DNA of 63,097 bases from Purshia tridentata (Eukaryota; Streptophyta; Magnoliopsida; Rosales; Rosaceae): assembly GCA_003254885.1 (NCBI GenBank), contig QANT01002903.1, forward strand, positions 1 through 63,097, written 5' to 3'. Position 1 is the first letter of the stretch; each line of letters opens with the position of its first letter. A program made the translations under genes and the position numbers. Positions 1 to 12,459 of this stretch are shown here, in pieces. The notes below the pieces were generated by a model that searched no databases, was not told where the DNA came from, and saw nothing but the letters and a program-made list of their open reading frames with translations.

Positions 1-204
1 CCCCCGGTGCGCGGGGCCGCTTCTTAATGTATACTCACATTATATATTCAGTATTCATTTAGGAACAACATCTTTTTTGAAGAGAGAATAATTGATCTCA
101 TTATCACCATCATTGTAAATAGTCACAGAAAAATAAAATATCATAGTGCATAGAGGTGAAAGTCACCACAACCACCCTAAATTGCATTATCTGATATAAT
201 GCAG

Positions 205-1505
205 GGTTTGATGTTGGAGAACTTTCAGAAGATGCTCCAGATGATATAGAGGGTTTGGATGCTTCCGCAGCACATGTTGCAAATTTGTTGTCAACAGAGC
301 CTGATGACAGTAAGTTTTCTCTTGCTGGATTTTAGCATTTGATGATTCTCCAATTGTTGCTATACTCTGTTTGAAATGTTTCAGTTGTAAATGTTTAGAG
401 AAGCCTTCGAGGTTTCAATGCTCCTTCTGATCATTGGTAATTTGGTATGTCTTGAGAAGACAACTTTAAATCATCAACACCCACTCCCTCTTCTCTGGGG
501 TCCAAGATTCTGTTATGTTTTTTTGTTTTTAGTTTTTTCAAAGTAAAATCTTTGCTAGATGCCTGGTGTACATTAAAACCATGTTTTTGCCTTGATTAAT
601 ACCTTACACCTTTGAATTTTAAGTATAGTTTTTCCTTCAATGAATTTTGATATCACTCAGTCAAGTTTTCTCTGTTACAGTTGAACTTGGTGTTGGAGGT
701 TTTAGTATGGGTGCAGCTACTGCCCTATACTCTGCGACCTGCTTCACTCTGAAAAAATATGGGAATGGTAATCTGTACCCATCCAATCTGAGTGCGGTTG
801 TTGGGCTAAGTGGATGGCTTCCATGTTCCAAGTTTGGCTTCCTACACTCTCCTGCTCATCTCTGCTGGACCCTCTATCTTGTTTTGTGCAATTTATTCAA
901 GTCTTGATAGTTACAACTCCTATTCTTTTTCAGGACCTTGAGTAAGAAGTTAGAAGAAGTGGATGAAGCTGCAAGGCGTGCTGCCTCCTTGCCCCTTTTG
1001 TTATGTCATGGAAAAGGTGTTCATGATTACCTTTCTCGTACAAATATTATTGGTTTTATTTGTCTTTTACACATAACTTCATTCAAGAGCTGGTGGAGTT
1101 AAATCATTGGCAATAGCATCTTCTGCTTTGTAGGTGTCATTGAATTTTATAACCTAACCTTAGCTGGTCTAGTTGTTTGTCCGGTTCACAATGCTGTAAA
1201 TATGCACAAAATTATATGGATATGATTTGTTGCAGGTGATGATGTGGTTCCATTTAAGTTTGGTGAGAAATCTTCACAGGCCTTGAGTTCCACTGGCTTT
1301 CAGGATGTGACTTTCAAATCCTATAACGGGTATGTGACTTAAGAGTTTTTGCGGAAAAGTTGTTGCATATAAATTATGCAAACAAGAAATGTAAGAATGT
1401 TTTGTTTGAATATGCAGGCTTGGCCATTATACAATTCCTGAAGAGATGGATGAGGTCTGTGCTTGGCTAACTTCAAAGTTGGGGCTTGAAGGGACTTCTT
1501 CATAG
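205..1505 (+). CDS. Acyl-protein thioesterase-like serine hydrolase, 3' part
   Basis: Partial gene; the 5' exons lie left of the window. Exons that join in phase: 205-309, 681-831, 934-1016, 1236-1329, 1418-1505 (stop TAG). The product resembles plant acyl-protein thioesterase / lysophospholipase-carboxylesterase, an alpha/beta hydrolase family that removes acyl groups such as palmitate from proteins or lysophospholipids, usually in the cytosol. The three catalytic residues are visible: Ser in GVGGFSMGAA (exon from 681), Asp in GDDVVPF (exon from 1236) and His in GLGHYTIP (last exon). The segment FDVGELSEDAPDD and the closing EEMDEVCAWL helix also fit the plant family. Every exon is open and all sites are GT-AG, so this looks functional. 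Which member of the family it is, and its true substrate, cannot be read from here. Confidence 0.9.
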
Positions 1506-2405
1506 TATGACCGAACCCACAAGAAATCTCAAGCAACAGCAATGAAGAGGAAGAAAATGGTTGGGGAAATGTAAGAAACAAGAATTTAAGTGGCTTTTGG
1601 TTTCATTATGACCTATTTGTCCTTTATGACTTGTTATTGTTTGGCTGGTTGGCACCAGATAATTCCATAGTCGTATTGTATGTAACAAGTACATTCATTA
1701 TTTGAATCATAAATATGTTGATTGGAACTCAATAGTTACTTTATGTTTAATCTTAATTTTTATTAGTTTGATGGGTCTTAGAAAATTTAATTTAAGTTGG
1801 GATTTAAACTAACTAAACATGAAAAACCTCCTCATCAGTTGTGTAATTTGCCTATAAAAGGCATGAATTGTCCAAATCCATACGTAGGATGCAACAGCTT
1901 AATTGATTCCTGTGTGCTCAGCTGATATTTAGACCCATAGCATGAGCTTGGCAATAATAACTAGTCTTACAAAACTTCACCAGAGAAAAAAAGTTAGTGA
2001 ATGAAAAAATTTGGAGCACTGCCATTAACATTTGAAAACGTTGCACGAGAAATTAAGGACAGTTGTCATTTCCACTTTGCAAAAACAGCTCCCACTCAAA
2101 GTCAAATAATAAATTACAACAAGCTACAATCTACTTTCAGATTCCTCGGTTCCACAAAAAATAAATGCAAAACGTGGAAGAAATATTTGAAAAAAAATCA
2201 AAATCAAAAACTTAATGCAAATCAGATGAACACTTACGCATGCAAATAATGAATCCAATTCCAGGCAGCTTTGCTTCTGAAAACAGGAGCAGGTACCTTC
2301 CAAGTAAGCCATCCATAACAAAGACGGGTAGAAAAATAACGGGCCTAGCAGCCCTTTCCAGGAGGATGACCATTTTCCTCTCTTTCCAAAAAGTGAGGCT
2401 TTGTT
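1506..2405. other. Intergenic region between convergent genes
   Basis: This stretch separates the thioesterase stop codon (+) from the stop codon of the peptidase gene (-), so it should hold both 3' UTRs. It is AT-rich. I see no coding pattern or repeat that I can name. Confidence 0.6.
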
Positions 2406-4296
2406 TCAATTGTGAGCCTCTTTGATAAAAGTCACATCTCCATTTCCAGCCACTGGCGACGTTGCAGCCAATGGCGACAGCAGGCGCTTTTCTTGATCAT
2501 CATCCACTTCGGCCGAACCACGGGGGGTGGTGATTGATAGAGTTTCAGTACCTTCTTCTTCTGGACACAACCACACAGAAAAGCACCACAATAAGTTTCA
2601 AATGTTAATGATATATCAACTACTGGAGACACAGAATGCAGAGACTCTAATTGAGTTGAAAATATTCAAGAAGGGGAATACTCACCTGACTCATGGTATT
2701 CAGGTATCTGTTTAACTTGAGTCACTTGAAGGCTTTCAGGAAGAAGACAACTACACAAAGCACCTGAAAATACAACAAAACATGGACTTTCAAACTCCTG
2801 TGGTTCAAGCAATAAATAATGCCAAGTGTGAGTGCATGTCTCTTCAAAATTGCCAATCCCCATGAGAAGGAACCGGTATCATATGAATAATACCCAGATT
2901 ATGAAATAATAAAAAGGCATAAATTCAACCATTGAAATGCAAACCCTCATGTGTGAAGTTGCGGTTAATGTTAAACCCACTATAACACAATTTTTCAGAT
3001 TTGAAAGTCATTCCTACAGTCCTACCGAACAAGAAAACATAAAGAAACTTGTTCCTATGCACATAAAGTAATTATATTTGTCTCCAAGATATTATATTAG
3101 CTACTACATAAATGCAAACATCATGCAAACACAAATTAAGTGATTTTATTTCCATACAACACATATTACTAATTACTATCAGTTAATGTCCATGGTCCTC
3201 AACAACACTTGAAACCCTCAGTAGAAGACTGCAGCAGTGAAGCTTATCTTGTTCAAAGTTAAAATGACCCAACAATAATGAAATAAAAGATACTAGATTA
3301 GTCAATAGAAAAAAAATTATCTCTACCTAGACGAGCAAGCCGATTCACCCATCCAGGGATCCGTTTTTCTGTCAACCTCCATGCCATGTCATCTGTAAAA
3401 TGATTGCAATTCTTGGAGATGAGGTGATAGGTATCCCCATGATATTCTGAAGCAACATTCTCAATAAATGTCCGAAATTCAGAGGGAGACATATTTGTGC
3501 GGCCAAGTGAAATAGAACATCGGTAAACAAAACCTGGGCAGCTCTTTGGTTCCACTTCAAAAACTCCACTAACTGGGAAGTCGTGAGCTCCAAAACCATA
3601 CTCTTTACCATGGACTGTTCAATCAAGAGACAGATGATATCGTTAAACAGGATTTTTCACCTTTCTTATTTATAAAAAATATAAACGTAAATTAAAAGAA
3701 GTCAGTGACTAGTCAGTTCAATTTTTCAAAACAGAGAATTCTAGGTTCAGTTTGATTTGTGAAAGCTATCATAGTTCATACGAAGTCATAAATTCTTATA
3801 AGTTTAGCAACTTATGGACTTAATTGAACAAAACACCTGCAAGGAACTCAATCAACCAGAAAATCATCTTGCAACACACATCCAGTACATTCCAATTGGC
3901 AATTCTTTCATAAATGAAACATAAATAAAAGAAATATGGCATGTTTATTTCACTTTGTAAAATTAAATCTCCCTATTTGTAAACAAAATGGTGTACAACA
4001 ACATCATTCTAGATCCTAATATAAATACGCAAGGTTTAATAAGCAAAATAAAACGATACCCAGATCACCAAAACACACAGAAGAAGAAAAGAAAAAATCA
4101 TAGGAATAGAAAGAGGAGATAATTGAAATTGTCCCAAACCTTCAATACCGGAGTGAAAGATTCCAAGACCGAACCAAACGGTGTAATTGTTGAGAGGGGT
4201 GAGGTCGTAGACATTCAACATCACCTGGGTCTCAGAGCGCTTCCCCTCAATTCCACCACATTGAGAGGCCGACTTGGAGGAGCTCTCTTCCCCCAT
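2406..4296 (-). CDS. deSI/PPPDE-type cysteine isopeptidase-like protein
   Basis: Four exons on the minus strand join in phase: 4140-4296 (ATG), 3327-3614, 2686-2763, 2406-2560 (stop), giving 225 residues, a normal length. The PPPDE fold, found in deSI (deSUMOylating isopeptidase) proteins, uses a His-Cys pair. Both are present: His in GLGIFHSGIEV across the first junction and Cys in SKNCNHF in exon 2. Other family marks are VHGKEYGFGAHDF, the Cys-rich PKSCPGF and the RIPGWVNRLARLG helix that closes the domain. The last two exons code an acidic, low-complexity tail (EEEGTET, EVDDDQEK) typical of plant members. The family is thought to cleave SUMO or ubiquitin from targets; which one applies here is unknown. 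The ATG at 4296 was preferred over one 27 bases upstream because MGEESSS fits the family start better. Confidence 0.88.
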
Positions 4297-5849
4297 TTTC
4301 CACAACGCTTTTCGAAATTCCAAAAGAACCCCAAGATTCCAACTTTTACCCTTCTCAGTCCATCGGAGGGAGAAAGAGAGAGAGAATAGGAGCCTTCAGT
4401 TCAGAGATCGGTCTCCGGCCAGCGAGGAAATGTAAAAGATTAGGTACTTTTGAGGAATGAATTAAATAAAATAATAAATAAATAATAAGAAAAAAGAAAA
4501 ACTGGGTAATGGGAAGTTGGTCGAGAGTTAAAAGAAATTTGGACATGAGAAACTCTTGGTTGTCCTTGTCGACGGGCGGTTTGTGAATTTCGCGGGAGGT
4601 TTGAGAAGTAGCGCGAATTTTTGGACCCCTTCTCGTGACTCGCGAGATGTTCCTTTGCTTAATGGGATACTCACGTGGGATTGGGAATTGAGTAAGCGCA
4701 ATTTCGTCTTGACCAACACTGTCTAAAAGTAAAAAAGCATTAGAGTCGATTATTATAATTTATAACAACAGTTCATGAACTTTACTAAAGTTTTATTTGA
4801 GTTGCTAACTTTATTATTAGATTTTTGAGCCTATAAACTTTTTCGCACCAGCAACACGTAGAACCGTTTCTTAAAAAAAAAACAGAGAGTAACATGTACA
4901 ACCACTTTTTTATTTTATGTCAAAACGTGTACAACCACTCACTCAGCTACACATTTTGATAATTATTTGTGACAACTGACAAGAGATTGAAAAATTATTT
5001 TTCTCTTATATATATATATATATATATATGTATTTGTTAGAAAACCATTATGATTTTTTCCTGTGCCTTATTTCATGATACTAGCATGAAGTTTTCCCAT
5101 ATTTTCGTATACCATATTATATATATAATACTTTGCAGTATATTTGGTAGAAGAATTCAAATTTGAAATCTTTATCAACAAAGTGAAGAGACCGTAAGAA
5201 TCAATCATTTCAGACTATTAAAGTGTAGTGCCTGACTTGGCCCAAAAAAAAAAGTGTAGTGCCTGGTGAATCATAATGCTGGTAAAGCCCTCTATAAAAG
5301 GAACTGCTGTAAGAGATGATTGTTTGGGTTTTAACAATGGGCCGCTTGACCTTAAAGAACTGTTAACACTTAAACATTCTCATTTGCGCCTAAGCTCTGG
5401 TACAGTAAAGGAAGGACTCAGCAGCAGTCATTCTAATCGAACTCGTAACAAAGCAAGCTGCCGAGTTTATTTGAGTTTTTTCCAGTACAAAGACGAGGAT
5501 ATTCAATCAAATTGCAGCAGAAACAAGAAAAAAATGTAAGGGACTTGCCGAATAAATATATAGATAAATTTAAAGTTTTGAGGAAATTACAATTCTTCAC
5601 TCTCTGCATAACAGTTCTCAGCACTACCAACCAACACTGCTCCACACTCGAAGGAACAGATTCCAGGACAGAAGCAAGCGAGCTTACATTTCATTCTTTT
5701 CTATTTCACCTGAGTAAAACAACAGAAACGCTTGATCAGAATTCAATAATCAGGAAGCTACTCAAGTCTGCAGAAAACTGAATTGGAGCAAACTTACTGT
5801 TCAAATCTTAAAACAAAAACAATTTCACCAATCCCACAAACACCTGCAA
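4297..5849. other. Intergenic region with TA microsatellite
   Basis: This region covers the promoter side of the peptidase gene and the 3' side of the DUF1644 gene. A (TA)n tract sits at about 5010-5029. Weak reading frames around 5276-5781 show no family features and probably overlap the 3' UTR of the minus-strand gene. Confidence 0.5.
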
Positions 5850-6881
5850 TCATGGCTGGTTCTGGTTGTCGGGTGTTGTCCGTCGTCGGATACGCGAACT
5901 GCGCCTCCTTGCACCTGAATCACCATCTGAAGAGTCATTATCCCCTTCTCTGGAAGAAGAACCAGTTTCACCATCATAGCTCTCCCCCCAAAGTCTGGTA
6001 GCTCTCCTTCTGATACTAAGTTGTGCTCTGGTTCTTGTGGTACCAGACCAACTGCTACTTCTCGAACTGGACCCAGGACGAAAGACTCGAATTAGGAAGA
6101 ATACAGTTAGCCAGCCCCCATCATCAATCGGCAAACTGCTGTCATCACCCCTATCCTCCCCCATTGAAGATTGGAGTGTGCTGAGCAGGTCACCAAGGTC
6201 CCTCTGTCGCTCCAAACTCCTCCAGCTACGCTGTCTCTCTGGGTCTGCCTCTGATGGTCGTGCTTGTGGGTGCTCTAGCCTTGCATGCTTCCTGAGATCT
6301 GCATAGGTTCCAGTAAAACTACATGTCTCGCAGGAACAGTTTCTTGATTTTGCATTCATGAAACAACGAGCTGGCTCCACAATAATCCAATCTTTTATCT
6401 GCCCGCGGCAGAGGGGGCACAAAAGCTTTGACAGTGCCTGATGCTCACAAGATACAAGATTTATGGTGGAGGGATCTTCCACAGTTCTATCATTTGGCAC
6501 ATCAGTAATTGTTGATTCAGAAGTTCCCGTTGGAGACGACTGAGTATCTGAAACCTGAGTTTCTTCTTGTGGTGGCATAGTTGATGAGGTTTCTTCTGAA
6601 AATGACTTGCAAAACTGGTCTAGACAGTTGGAATGACGATAGCTTGTGTCACACATGTAAGGGCGGCACCCTTTCTCATAGGATGAACATATAAGGAGAA
6701 CTCCATTGTGTGGATGTTCCAAGCAAACAGGGCACCTGGCTTCTTCCCATTCTTTCACATTTTCCTCAGTTTCTGAAGAAATTTTGGGTGACGATCGCCT
6801 TGTATGACTGGAGCTGCATGGATAAGGAGATGCTCTATACCTATCACGAGACACAGAACGGTCCCTTCTATCCTTGGGCAT
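5850..6881 (-). CDS. DUF1644 family zinc-binding protein
   Basis: A single open frame of 343 residues from ATG at 6881 to the stop at 5850. The family is plant-specific; some members are reported in stress responses, but no biochemical role is certain. The hallmark block is complete at about residues 47-92: EARCPVCLEHPHNGVLL, then CSSYEKGCRPYMCDTSYRH and SNCLDQF. A second Cys/His block follows at about 150-205, with LLCPLCRGQIKDW, CSCETCSFTGTY and the C2H2-like RKHARLEHP. The N-terminus is basic and Ser/Arg-rich (MPKDRRDRSVSRDRY). The C-terminus holds one short hydrophobic stretch (WLTVFFLIRVF) and a Ser/Arg-rich tail. A likely 5' leader intron has its donor at about 8068 (CTG/GTAATT on the minus strand), ending just before the ATG. 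The call is firm at family level only. Confidence 0.9.
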   Translation of the reverse strand: MPKDRRDRSVSRDRYRASPYPCSSSHTRRSSPKISSETEENVKEWEEARCPVCLEHPHNGVLLICSSYEKGCRPYMCDTSYRHSNCLDQFCKSFSEETSSTMPPQEETQVSDTQSSPTGTSESTITDVPNDRTVEDPSTINLVSCEHQALSKLLCPLCRGQIKDWIIVEPARCFMNAKSRNCSCETCSFTGTYADLRKHARLEHPQARPSEADPERQRSWRSLERQRDLGDLLSTLQSSMGEDRGDDSSLPIDDGGWLTVFFLIRVFRPGSSSRSSSWSGTTRTRAQLSIRRRATRLWGESYDGETGSSSREGDNDSSDGDSGARRRSSRIRRRTTPDNQNQP

Positions 6882-8270
6882 TTTGAGCTCTCAAAGATAC
6901 TTTGCGCTCTCCCCAAAAATAGTAGCAGAACTATTGAAATGATAAAAAGATCAAATTAACATGAGCTTTACAAATTATAGAATAGCTTAAAATCAAACCA
7001 AGTATGGACAACAACAACATTTATTTCAACTAAAACAATGTCATATAATAATCCAACAAACAAAATAGACTCAAGTACATCCAAAAATTTAAGTAAGCCA
7101 TACATTCACACACACACACACAAAATTAAAATGCATATGAACAAGCAAGTTTCCAGAAATGCAGAGACCATAAAAGAATAAATATATTGGAAATATCTTA
7201 TTACACAATGAATTGGTAAGTAGAACTATGAGTATTGGAGCAACACTTAAAAACAAATGATAACATCATGCACAAGCCTTGAGAGTAGTCCTATACAATG
7301 ATTCTAAGCACTACTATTCAAAAGAATTAAAGAACTCACCATGCAAAGGTCATCAATAATTCAATATATCTCTTCTTTCTGACAAGCAGAAATCAAAAAC
7401 TAAGATTGGGATGCACCTCCCACAATCGCACAACTACGACAATGACTATTTTGTTAATTAACATATTAGCATAGGCATTTTTAGTTTAATTACAAAGGTA
7501 ATTTCCAGCTGTTCCTTTTCTTTCACGAAAAGAGATGTACTTTAACAGCAATAAGGAAACTAAGGATAAGCCTGCATCAAATTTTGCAAGTTGATTGCAG
7601 ACTGCAAACTCAAGTGTGATATTCCACAATTCATAATCACAGTCCAAACACAGATAGAGACTTCTTATTACCACTCAAAACCACCCACGTTTCCTCAATA
7701 AAATAAAAAATTAAAAGACAAAAACTATCATCCAAAACATGAATATTGAATAATGAAGCAAAACAACACCCACTTTCATTTTTCACAATTAAAGGTCATA
7801 CATACAGAGCAAAACCAATACCAATTTCAAAGCTTTACCAAAAAATTAGAAAACCCAGAAAGCTGAAATCCCCAATTCCATGAATATTGAACTAAAACAG
7901 CAGCTCAACTCCAAATTCCAAGTCCCAAATACCGCTTCCCCAACCTCTCGGCCTCCAAAAGTCCGATTAAAACCATAACCCTAAACACAGAACCGATACA
8001 AACATCGGAAAGCATTCAGATCCAGCTAAAATCGTACTGCAAATCAGGTAAAGGATAAGAAAATTACCAGATTGAAATTACAAAAAATGAAGCCTAACTT
8101 GAATTTTGGGAATCAATTGGATTTGACTGGGCAGAGACTCTAGAAGCCCTTATAAAGCAGCAGTTGATTGCGTAGAGAGAGAGATTGAGAGAGAGAGCTG
8201 AAGAAGCAGCTTTTCTAGGGTAACTTCGATTCAGCTACCGAGAGAAAAGAAATTTGAGTGGCTGCCGGGA
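6882..8270 (-). promoter_or_regulatory. 5' leader, probable leader intron and promoter of DUF1644 gene
   Basis: No coding frame is seen. On the minus strand a GA-rich leader at about 8160-8190 is followed by a good splice donor at about 8068, and AT-rich intron-like DNA runs to about 6900. An exon-like 5' UTR spliced to the ATG exon is the simplest reading. This is inference: no transcript evidence is available here. Confidence 0.4.
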
Positions 8271-10500
8271 GGGCAATATAAATAGTATATGATATCATAT
8301 AATATTCATATACATTGTTTTTTGGCCAAACATATGTTCATAATTCATATACATACATAATGTATCATGTGTATATAGTTTATACATCAGGTGGAGTGTG
8401 CGTGTGTGCTGACGTGGACACTGCAGTTCGCTAATCTTCTCATTTTTTAATTATTTTATATCATTATTTTTGTATGGTTTTCTTTTTCTTTTGAATGTTT
8501 AAATGATTATTGAAGACGGCGCCGTTTTGTTGTATGCGGAAGCACATGCTGTTTGGAAGGCCACGATACGCTCTCAGGCTCTTGTCAGCTAACTATAACA
8601 AAATGAATGGATTTCCTCCATTGGACCTGGAAATTTGTGACGATCCAATGGCTAATAATTCATATGCGCATAGAGAACATCTCAATTATTTATTATCCAT
8701 CCGAATTTATAGGTAGTATCCCAGGTCCATTAAACTTGATGTGAAGCTACGTCTAAAAGATTTGGTCAACAATACAATCAATAAGCCCTTAAAATTAGTC
8801 CAAATAGATATATTAGGCAAAAACAATCCCATTAGTAAATATGAATCCCCAAAAGGAAATCCTTATACTTTGATTGTAGGCAGATGGGCTTAAAGTTGAA
8901 CATGAATTGTTAAGCTTAAAAACAGCAGAAAAACTCATAGATATGCTTGGAAACGATTTTAATTATAGCCTTATAACACTTCAATTATGTCACAACCCCA
9001 AACCTGAAAATTAAAAGTATAATTAACTTAGTGGTTGTGAAATGATCATAAAGTAAAATTTCAACTTTGCTAAATAAAGAGTATAATTGTTTATTGACAT
9101 CCCTTTGGATATACTTGGGCAATAAATATGCAATCAAAGCTTAGAGAATTTCAGCCCAAATGAGAGGGTATAGGAGGTCTTGCTTGCATTCTAATTTCTT
9201 GTCTGTAGTAGTATACAACTATAGAAAAATTAATGTGTTGCACAAGTCACAAAACACACAACAGTAAAATGGAAAGTTTACACTTGTTTTCACTCCCACG
9301 TACTCCATCGGTCACATCTTTGTCGGGTTGCTCCCTCACCTATCTTTCTTGCTACACTTGTTAACTGCCACCTTCTCGAGTAAGAGGACAAATAATGTCA
9401 GCCCACACTTAAACAAGTGATCAAAATAGGATTTGAATGAAATTAATAGCTTCACCAGCCAGCCCAAGCGAATGCTTAAACCCAGAATGTACATCCCAGG
9501 GTACACCATGTGTATGTGTAATTGATAAATAACACAAGAAATACATAAGTAGAGCAAGTAATCAATATATTGAATGTAAAAAGTTTATCTCAAACAATGA
9601 GGATATAAATACAGATGATAACATTCAATGCATGCGTGGGCACGTACACATGAACACACACATGAATGTTGGACACAATCAAAATAAAATTGGTATCCCG
9701 GCCAAATAATAATAATAATAATTCGTATAATTGATTTCCTTCAACAAGTTTGGGAGAGAGATTATTATCTATAACAATTAATATCTACCATATTTGAAAC
9801 ATAAATTTTATTATTGATATATCATATATTATTTTAGTAACGTTTAACTCATCAAGTTGCTTAAGATCACAAAATAAACACCAAAATTAATTTACTCGAT
9901 GAGAAACTGACCCATTTATAGAATTTAAACAAACTTTCCTGTGGAACGTACTATTCGGTGTCAATAAACTTCAAGAAGATCTGAAAGAAAACAAAGAAAG
10001 ATTCATTTGATAAACATAATTTCCATCAACAATAGGGAATTGTTAATTTACATTTAAAATTAAAGTCAATGGACTTTTGTTTAATAGACACTGCCTAAAG
10101 TGTTGGAAAGCAATCGGAAAAAACACAAGAATTTAAAATGAGCTGTGATCATAATCTGCCAATCCTATCTTTGATCTTCTGTTCAAAACCTTCCTCTTTT
10201 TTCTTTGTTGTCAGACTTGTTAAAAACTTCTCTTCTGTGCTTCTGGTTTTTTCTTTTTTAAGTGACTAGTGAGTGTAGCGAATTTGAGCTGTAATCCGTT
10301 GATAAATTAAATATGATTCAAGTGATTGTCATTTTCTTCTTCTTGTTCTGTCAGATATCATATTATAATCTTTCTAATTTCTTCTCATCCACCACCAATA
10401 TTAATTACTATTATATATTTCATTTTCACCAGTATTATATGCTCTGAAAAAGGAGGGAAAGAAGAAAGAGTTGGTGTTGATCTGCAGTAAATCAGACGGT
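8271..10500. other. Intergenic, nothing recognised
   Basis: AT-rich sequence. Small open frames (8510-8716, 9336-9557) have no family features and no splice-site context. Confidence 0.5.
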
Positions 10501-10506
10501 TGAGAT

Positions 10507-10800
10507 TGAGTTGAGAAGGCTACATGGCTAGGTTGGGAATTGCAAGAAAGACGAGGCTTCTTTCACTCAATGCTCTCTGTGCCTCCATACGTGCCATTAC
10601 AAGATGAGTGTTTTGAACATCATGGTTGAGAAAGCTGGCATGGCTAGGTTGGGAGTTGCAAGAAAGACGGGTTTCTTTCACATTTTGGGATAATCTTTTC
10701 ATTCAATGTGCCTCTGTGCCTCTGTGCCATTACAAAGATGACAAGCGAAATGACACGACAAGCTAGACACGGCCCATTATTACCCCTAACTTGTTGATCA
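10507..10800 (+). repeat. Duplicated unknown repeat, copy A (two nested sub-copies)
   Basis: A ~60-base motif beginning GTTGAGAAAGCTGGCATGG occurs at about 10507 (diverged) and 10624, and again at about 11449. It is followed by shared sequence with GACAAGC..AATGACAC and TAGACACGGCCCA (about 10736-10780 and 11603-11640). Read in frame, the motif gives AGMARLGVARKTGFFHIL-like peptides, but the frames are short and do not continue. Identity is unknown; it could be a decayed gene fragment or a transposon piece. Confidence 0.55.
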
Positions 10801-11315
10801 GGTGTTCATTGCTTATTTCAAAAATAAAAACTCATTGCAGAAGCGGGGAATCCTAGCCACAGTTGCTCAAAGCGACTGTGACATCAGAACTCGCTGCCAC
10901 GTAAAGTTTTTTGTAAAGCCTCAGATATCTAAATACTAGCTTCTAAAAAGCTGAACTAAATTAAAGCTTTTTATTTTTCTCTTTTACCCTTTTGTTTTTA
11001 GTTTTATTAAAAAATTAAGAAAGTGATTCTTGTCATACCTTCTCTTCCATTCCTCCATGTAAGTAGAATCAACAAGAAAAAACTAGTAAACAATCAAACA
11101 TCAGCTCTCCTCTTCATTCTCGTTCATATCATCTATTCTCTTTTTTTTTTTTTTATTCTTTTAAATTCATCTTTTTTTCATTTCTTTAAATGTTGATTTT
11201 TCATAGTTGTAAGGATGTTAGTTTATATTTTATTTTCGCTGAAAATTCAGGGATTTGAAGAAGCTGGGTTTTAGAGATTTCTAATTTTATTTTTGGTGCT
11301 AAGGAATTTCTTAGA

Positions 11316-11670
11316 CAATTACACAGTCGAGTTGCGTCACGTTATAGGACCCAAATCCATATTTGTCTCAATTTTTTCTGGTCAAGCCCAAAAATAAAAA
11401 CAAACTCGATGATCATCTGTATTTGCACGAAAATTATGAACATCATGGTTGAGAAAGCTGGCATGGCTAGGATGGGAATTGCAAGAAAGACGGGTTTCTT
11501 TCACATTTTGGTATATCTTCATCGTATCTTTTCATTCAATGTTTTTTTTTTTTGGCCATATCTTTTCATTCAATGTTCTCTGTGCCACTGTGCCATTACA
11601 AGATGACAAGCAAAATGACACAACAAGCTAGACACGGCCCACTAGTAACCCTAAGTTGGTGACAAATGAA
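11316..11670 (+). repeat. Duplicated unknown repeat, copy B
   Basis: The right part (about 11440-11670) repeats copy A. The left part (about 11316-11455, starting ACACAGTCGAGTTG) is also present at 24893-25028 at high identity, so this locus joins two dispersed pieces. Confidence 0.6.
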
Positions 11671-12014
11671 GAAAAAATCTTTAAAAATCTTTAAAAGGTT
11701 CCTATATATCTTAAAAAATGTTAAATTAAAGTAACCTGTAAAATTGTACATATAAAAGTGTACAAATGAAATTTCAACATAATTACAACTTCTTTGAATA
11801 CGTACACACATATGGTGTATGGGCTAAAGCAAATTGTTATCTACAAAAATTTTGATTGAATTAGTTTTGATTAATTGAAGATTAAAAACAAAAACAAAAA
11901 TAATTTAATTGAATGATATGATAGTTTTTTTTTTTCAGAAAAGTTTATGTGTATTTATTAAGTCAATCTATTATTTAACTTACTAAGCATTATTACATAT
12001 ATTAGTGTGATTAG

Positions 12015-12459
12015 ACTATAGAGTGACACTATTCTCACCCATCATTCTTATTTCTCATCCATTTTATGTTTCCACCCATCACTAAATTAAAAAAATATAT
12101 GTATCTATTAATTTCACCCTCTTTTATTTCTAAACTACCCCTACCTCTTCCTGTATCTCAACTCTAGCTAATTTCTAAATATTGTAATATTAAAATGAGT
12201 AACTAAAAAGGACAGACAAGATGGCTGATGGGGGTTGTATATAATTTGGATGTGCAATAACCATGATGGGAGATCGATGGTCTTCATGGCTGCCAAACTG
12301 GAATATTTTTTTCCATCAATATATCTTTGTTTTTTTTTTTTTCCATGTGTCCTTTTTAATAATTTTTTAAAAGAATAAAATTACAATTAAATTTTTTTTT
12401 GAAAGGGGCTGGGTAATCAAATTAGTGGGTGATAAGTTGATAACATTGTCACTCTAGAC
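12015..12459. mobile_element. Small inverted-repeat element (MITE-like)
   Basis: The ends are inverted copies: the left begins ACTATAGAGTGACACTAT and continues with CTCACCCA. The right, read on the minus strand, begins TCTAGAGTGACAATGTTATC and continues with TCACCCACTAAT. The interior is AT-rich with no coding capacity. I could not fix a target duplication, so the superfamily is left open. Confidence 0.55.

Noticed and set aside
5276..5781. Two plus-strand frames of 87 and 89 residues
   Set aside because: They lie in the probable 3' UTR of the DUF1644 gene on the other strand and show no protein features.
10160..10240. CT-rich tract that resembles a gene leader
   Set aside because: No open frame follows on either strand within a plausible distance.
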